A DNA stretch of 64,000 bases from DATKRB01 sp963794215 (lineage in GTDB: Bacteria > Actinomycetota > Acidimicrobiia > Acidimicrobiales > RAAP-2), in the NCBI GenBank assembly GCA_963794215.1, contig CAWCCQ010000002.1:806001-870000 (forward strand). Direction: 5' to 3'. Positions 61,789-64,000 of this stretch are shown here, one piece after another. The first letter of the stretch is position 1; every line of letters begins with the position of its first letter. A model generated the notes under the pieces. That model was not told the origin of the DNA. It saw only the letters and a list, made by a program, of their open reading frames with translations, and did not search any database. The position numbers and the translations under genes were made by a program.

Positions 61789-62871
61789 ATGATCGGTCCG
61801 ATCATGAAACGCGTGGTCACATCAGGCGCGCTGGTGATCATCGTCTTCACCATGGGGACGTACGCCCCGAACGGCGCCGGCGCCAGTACCGCTCGGGTCA
61901 CACTCACGGGTTCGGGCTCTACTTTCGACGCTCCCTTCTTCGACCTGGCCTTTCCCGCCTATCAGCACGTGCACAAGGCCGACGCCGTCAAATACGCAGC
62001 GGTGGGGAGTAGCGCCGGCATCCAGAGTTTCCTTGCCGATACCGTCGACTTTGGCGCCTCGGACGTGCCCATGACCGAAAGTGAGCAGGCGACTGGTAAG
62101 GGCGGTCCATCTGTTCAAGTCCCCGTCGATCTCGGTGCCGAAGTGGTGATCTACAACCTGCTCGGCACGGGTACTGGACTTCATCTCACTGGACCCCTCA
62201 TCGCCGACATCTTTCGGGGCAAGATCACGAACTGGACCGCACCGGCCATCGTGGCGCTCAACCCCGGAGCGGAGATTCCCAACGAACAGATCACCGTCAT
62301 CCATCGCTCCGACGGAAGCGGGACAACGTACATCTTCAGCGATTACCTCTCGCATGTCTCGGGTGCGTGGTCCTCCACCCTTGGCGTAGGCCGCAGCATC
62401 AACTGGCCGGTCGGGTACGGTGGCGATGGTAATGCCGGTGTCGCCTCCCTCGTGGCAAGAACTCCGGGGGCAATCGGCTACATCGAGCGGTCGTACTCCA
62501 GTCCCACGCTGTTCGCGTACACGGCGATACGCAACGCCGCCGGACTCTTCGTCACTCCGACAGCGACCAACATCGCCGCCGCCGCCGCCCGTAAGCCAGA
62601 TGTGAGCGCGTCGAACTTCTCCATCGTGGACGAGCCCGGTCCGAGGTCCTACCCGATCGTCGGCTACAGCTGGGTGCTCATCTACGAGCACCAAACGAAT
62701 ACAGACTCCGGTATGGCCCTCGTGAGCTTGCTGGACTGGCTGACTCACGTTGGCCAGTCGTACGCCGCCCAAGCTGGATATGTCCCGCTACCTTCAAACA
62801 TTCGCGCATTGGCTGTCGCTACCTTGCGCAAAGTAGTCGGTCCTTCGGGGCAAAATCTCCTGTCCGCGTAG
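61789..62871 (+). CDS. pstS: Phosphate-binding protein PstS-type
   Basis: An intact 360-residue secreted protein: signal peptide to about residue 31, then L-T-G-S-G-S-T-F-D-A-P-F-F (the oxyanion-binding T-G-x-G-S-T loop), D-F-G-A-S-D-V-P-M (second binding loop) and H-R-S-D-G-S-G-T-T-Y-I-F (third loop, R-x-D-x-S-G-T), plus G-A-I-G-Y-I-E. All phosphate-binding positions of PstS are kept. It stands without pstCAB and at the end of a metal(loid) cluster; phosphate (or arsenate discrimination) under arsenic stress is the likely role (inference). Confidence 0.88.
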   Translation: MIGPIMKRVVTSGALVIIVFTMGTYAPNGAGASTARVTLTGSGSTFDAPFFDLAFPAYQHVHKADAVKYAAVGSSAGIQSFLADTVDFGASDVPMTESEQATGKGGPSVQVPVDLGAEVVIYNLLGTGTGLHLTGPLIADIFRGKITNWTAPAIVALNPGAEIPNEQITVIHRSDGSGTTYIFSDYLSHVSGAWSSTLGVGRSINWPVGYGGDGNAGVASLVARTPGAIGYIERSYSSPTLFAYTAIRNAAGLFVTPTATNIAAAAARKPDVSASNFSIVDEPGPRSYPIVGYSWVLIYEHQTNTDSGMALVSLLDWLTHVGQSYAAQAGYVPLPSNIRALAVATLRKVVGPSGQNLLSA

Positions 62872-63310
62872 ATGGCTCGCGCGCCCAACTTCACCCTCAC
62901 CCAAGGCCCATGGCCTTGCCCGCTACTCGCAGACCTCGATCTTCAGTCGGCAGGTCGAGCCCGCGTCCGTGCCAGGTAATCCACTCTTGAGGATGCCACG
63001 GGCACTCAGGTCCTTGGGGTACAGCTCTCTTCGGGTGGAATCGCCACGCGAGATCATCAAGCGCCCCGATGCCGTCACGTTCCAATGTCCGCAATGATGC
63101 CGTCGAGGGTTACGAAGCCCGCGTGAGCAAACTGACGCAACATGGAGACCTACACCCGCCCCTTCCTCGCCTGGGGCCCATTCACCGGCTCGGTGTCGAC
63201 CAGTGCTCGGATTGCCCAGGATGTCAGCTCATAATCAGCGCGGTTAGCCGTGGTGGCATGAACCACTCACTTGCGCGGATGGGGCGATCACGCCAGTCAA
63301 CCGCGTACCC
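62872..63310. other. Intergenic region without a recognisable gene
   Basis: About 440 bases between pstS and the end of the phosphatase gene. No convincing open frame, hairpin or repeat seen. Confidence 0.4.
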
Positions 63311-64000
63311 CTACTCGTCCGCCGTCACCAAGAGGATCGTGGCCATCGCGTCCAAGCTCCCAGCCGGGACCCCCGCCGACAGGGCCCACTGACGCGCTCC
63401 CCCATGGCGTTCGTCGAGACCTTCGAGGAACCCTTCCATGGCGCCGGCGTCAAGCGTCAACGCCTTCGCAGGAAGCTCGTCGATGGTCCGGGTGTCGCCG
63501 GTGTTGCGTAGGAATCGAGCGACGATCAACTCCATTCGGTTCGTGGTGAGCACGTAGTCCTCGACGATGACCTCGCGCCTGACGCCCAACAGATCGAGGA
63601 CCAGAGCGGCGAGCACCCCGGTGCGATCCTTGCCTGCGGCACAGTGGAATACCAGCGGATAACTCGATCGGTCACCGATCGTACGGAGCGTCTGCACAAG
63701 AGGCTCGCGACCGATGTCGAGGTACCAGAGATAGTGGTTCGAGAGGACGTCATCTGTCGGCGCCGGGATACCTCGACTCTCACCCTTATCTTCGTCGATC
63801 ACCGACAGATGGAGGTACTTGACCGGTTCGGTCTCGAAGGGGCCCCCGACCGTTGCGCTCGATCTCGCTCGGCATGCGTAGGTCGATGATGGTCGCCAAC
63901 CCAATGTCCCGCAGCACCTTGAGGTCCTCTTCGGTCAGCTCATGGAGGGTGTCGCTGCGAAAGAGCTTGTCCCAACGGGTGACACGGCCATCGTTCGTCG
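63311..64000 (-). CDS. Tyrosine/serine protein phosphatase family, cut by window edge
   Basis: The catalytic loop F-H-C-A-A-G-K-D-R-T-G (H-C-x5-R-T) and V-I-V-E-D-Y-V-L-T are those of the bacterial Tyr-phosphatase (Y_phosphatase3/PtpB-like) family. The N-terminal part reads W-D-K-L-F-R-S-D-T-L-H-E-L-T in another frame with D-L-R-M-P-S-E-I-E-R, joined by a one-base change near the GGGGCCCC run at 63840. The right edge cuts off the start. The enzyme removes phosphate from protein Tyr or phosphoinositides. Confidence 0.82.

Noticed and set aside
62897..63094. Minus-strand frame of 65 codons after pstS
   Set aside because: No ribosome binding site, no similarity and poor coding composition.

Overview
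The window comes from a high-GC actinobacterium. Pointers are a mycothiol-dependent maleylpyruvate-isomerase-type protein, a mycothiol-type CPWC DsbA-like reductase, a GTP-type PEP carboxykinase, CadI/ArsR genes of the mycobacterial type, and a hydrogenase-like operon in the same gene order as Mycobacterium tuberculosis Rv0082-Rv0087 with an Rv0081-like ArsR regulator beside it. An uncultured soil or sediment actinobacterium, possibly Acidimicrobiia, fits best; the genus cannot be read from this stretch.

Many genes are continuous only across two or three frames. Where breakpoints can be inspected, they are one-base gains or losses, often in short runs (clearest at 399-603 and 2550-3145). In the very GC-rich 37.0-46.7 kb stretch nearly every gene carries several. 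These look mostly like sequence errors, so such genes are reported as single CDSs. Genuine remnants (truncated, IS-cut or joined to foreign sequence) are reported as pseudogenes.

Layout. 0-3.8 kb: SPFH protein, small hypothetical genes, membrane protein and COG4315-type lipoprotein, then an ECF sigma factor with a membrane anti-sigma-like protein. 4.0-6.5 kb: UvrA-like double ABC ATPase. 7.2-7.75 kb: integrase remnant beside the 3' half of a tRNA-Ala, an attachment scar. 8.3-15.7 kb: stress and efflux genes (YceI, 14-TM MFS pump with TetR and three matching palindromes, mycothiol-dependent enzyme, DsbA-like reductase, peroxiredoxin, TetR), with two copies of a diverged noncoding repeat. 16.3-18.9 kb: ECF sigma/zinc anti-sigma pair, secreted beta-propeller protein and terminator. 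19-28 kb: TetR, solute-binding protein with cation:proton antiporter, HxlR regulators, VOC proteins and a MmyB-like regulator divergent from an FMN reductase.

28-36 kb is heavily rearranged: IS630 element in an FtsX-type permease, RtcB and HNH fragments joined back to back, a tandem array of small paralogous membrane-anchored proteins, degraded IS481 transposase, carbonic anhydrase, and DUF167 plus a partial second copy. 37-47 kb: pckG, a GNAT gene and the divergent six-gene hydrogenase-like membrane complex. Its large subunit lacks the nickel-iron cysteine ligands, so it is more likely an Ehr-type ion-translocating relative than a hydrogenase. 48.6-58.5 kb is an accessory island: serine recombinase remnant, a DUF4062-STAND NTPase gene cut by an IS5-family element and followed by an overlapping partner of unknown function (the best candidate for an undescribed, probably defensive, system), SRAP fragment, aminoglycoside kinase, GNAT, and small uncharacterised genes including a fourth member of the tandem family. 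58.5-62.9 kb is a metal(loid) cluster: ArsR, CadI, arsenic-type aquaglyceroporin, FAD disulfide-reductase-like protein and PstS. The window ends in a tyrosine-phosphatase-family gene cut by the right edge.
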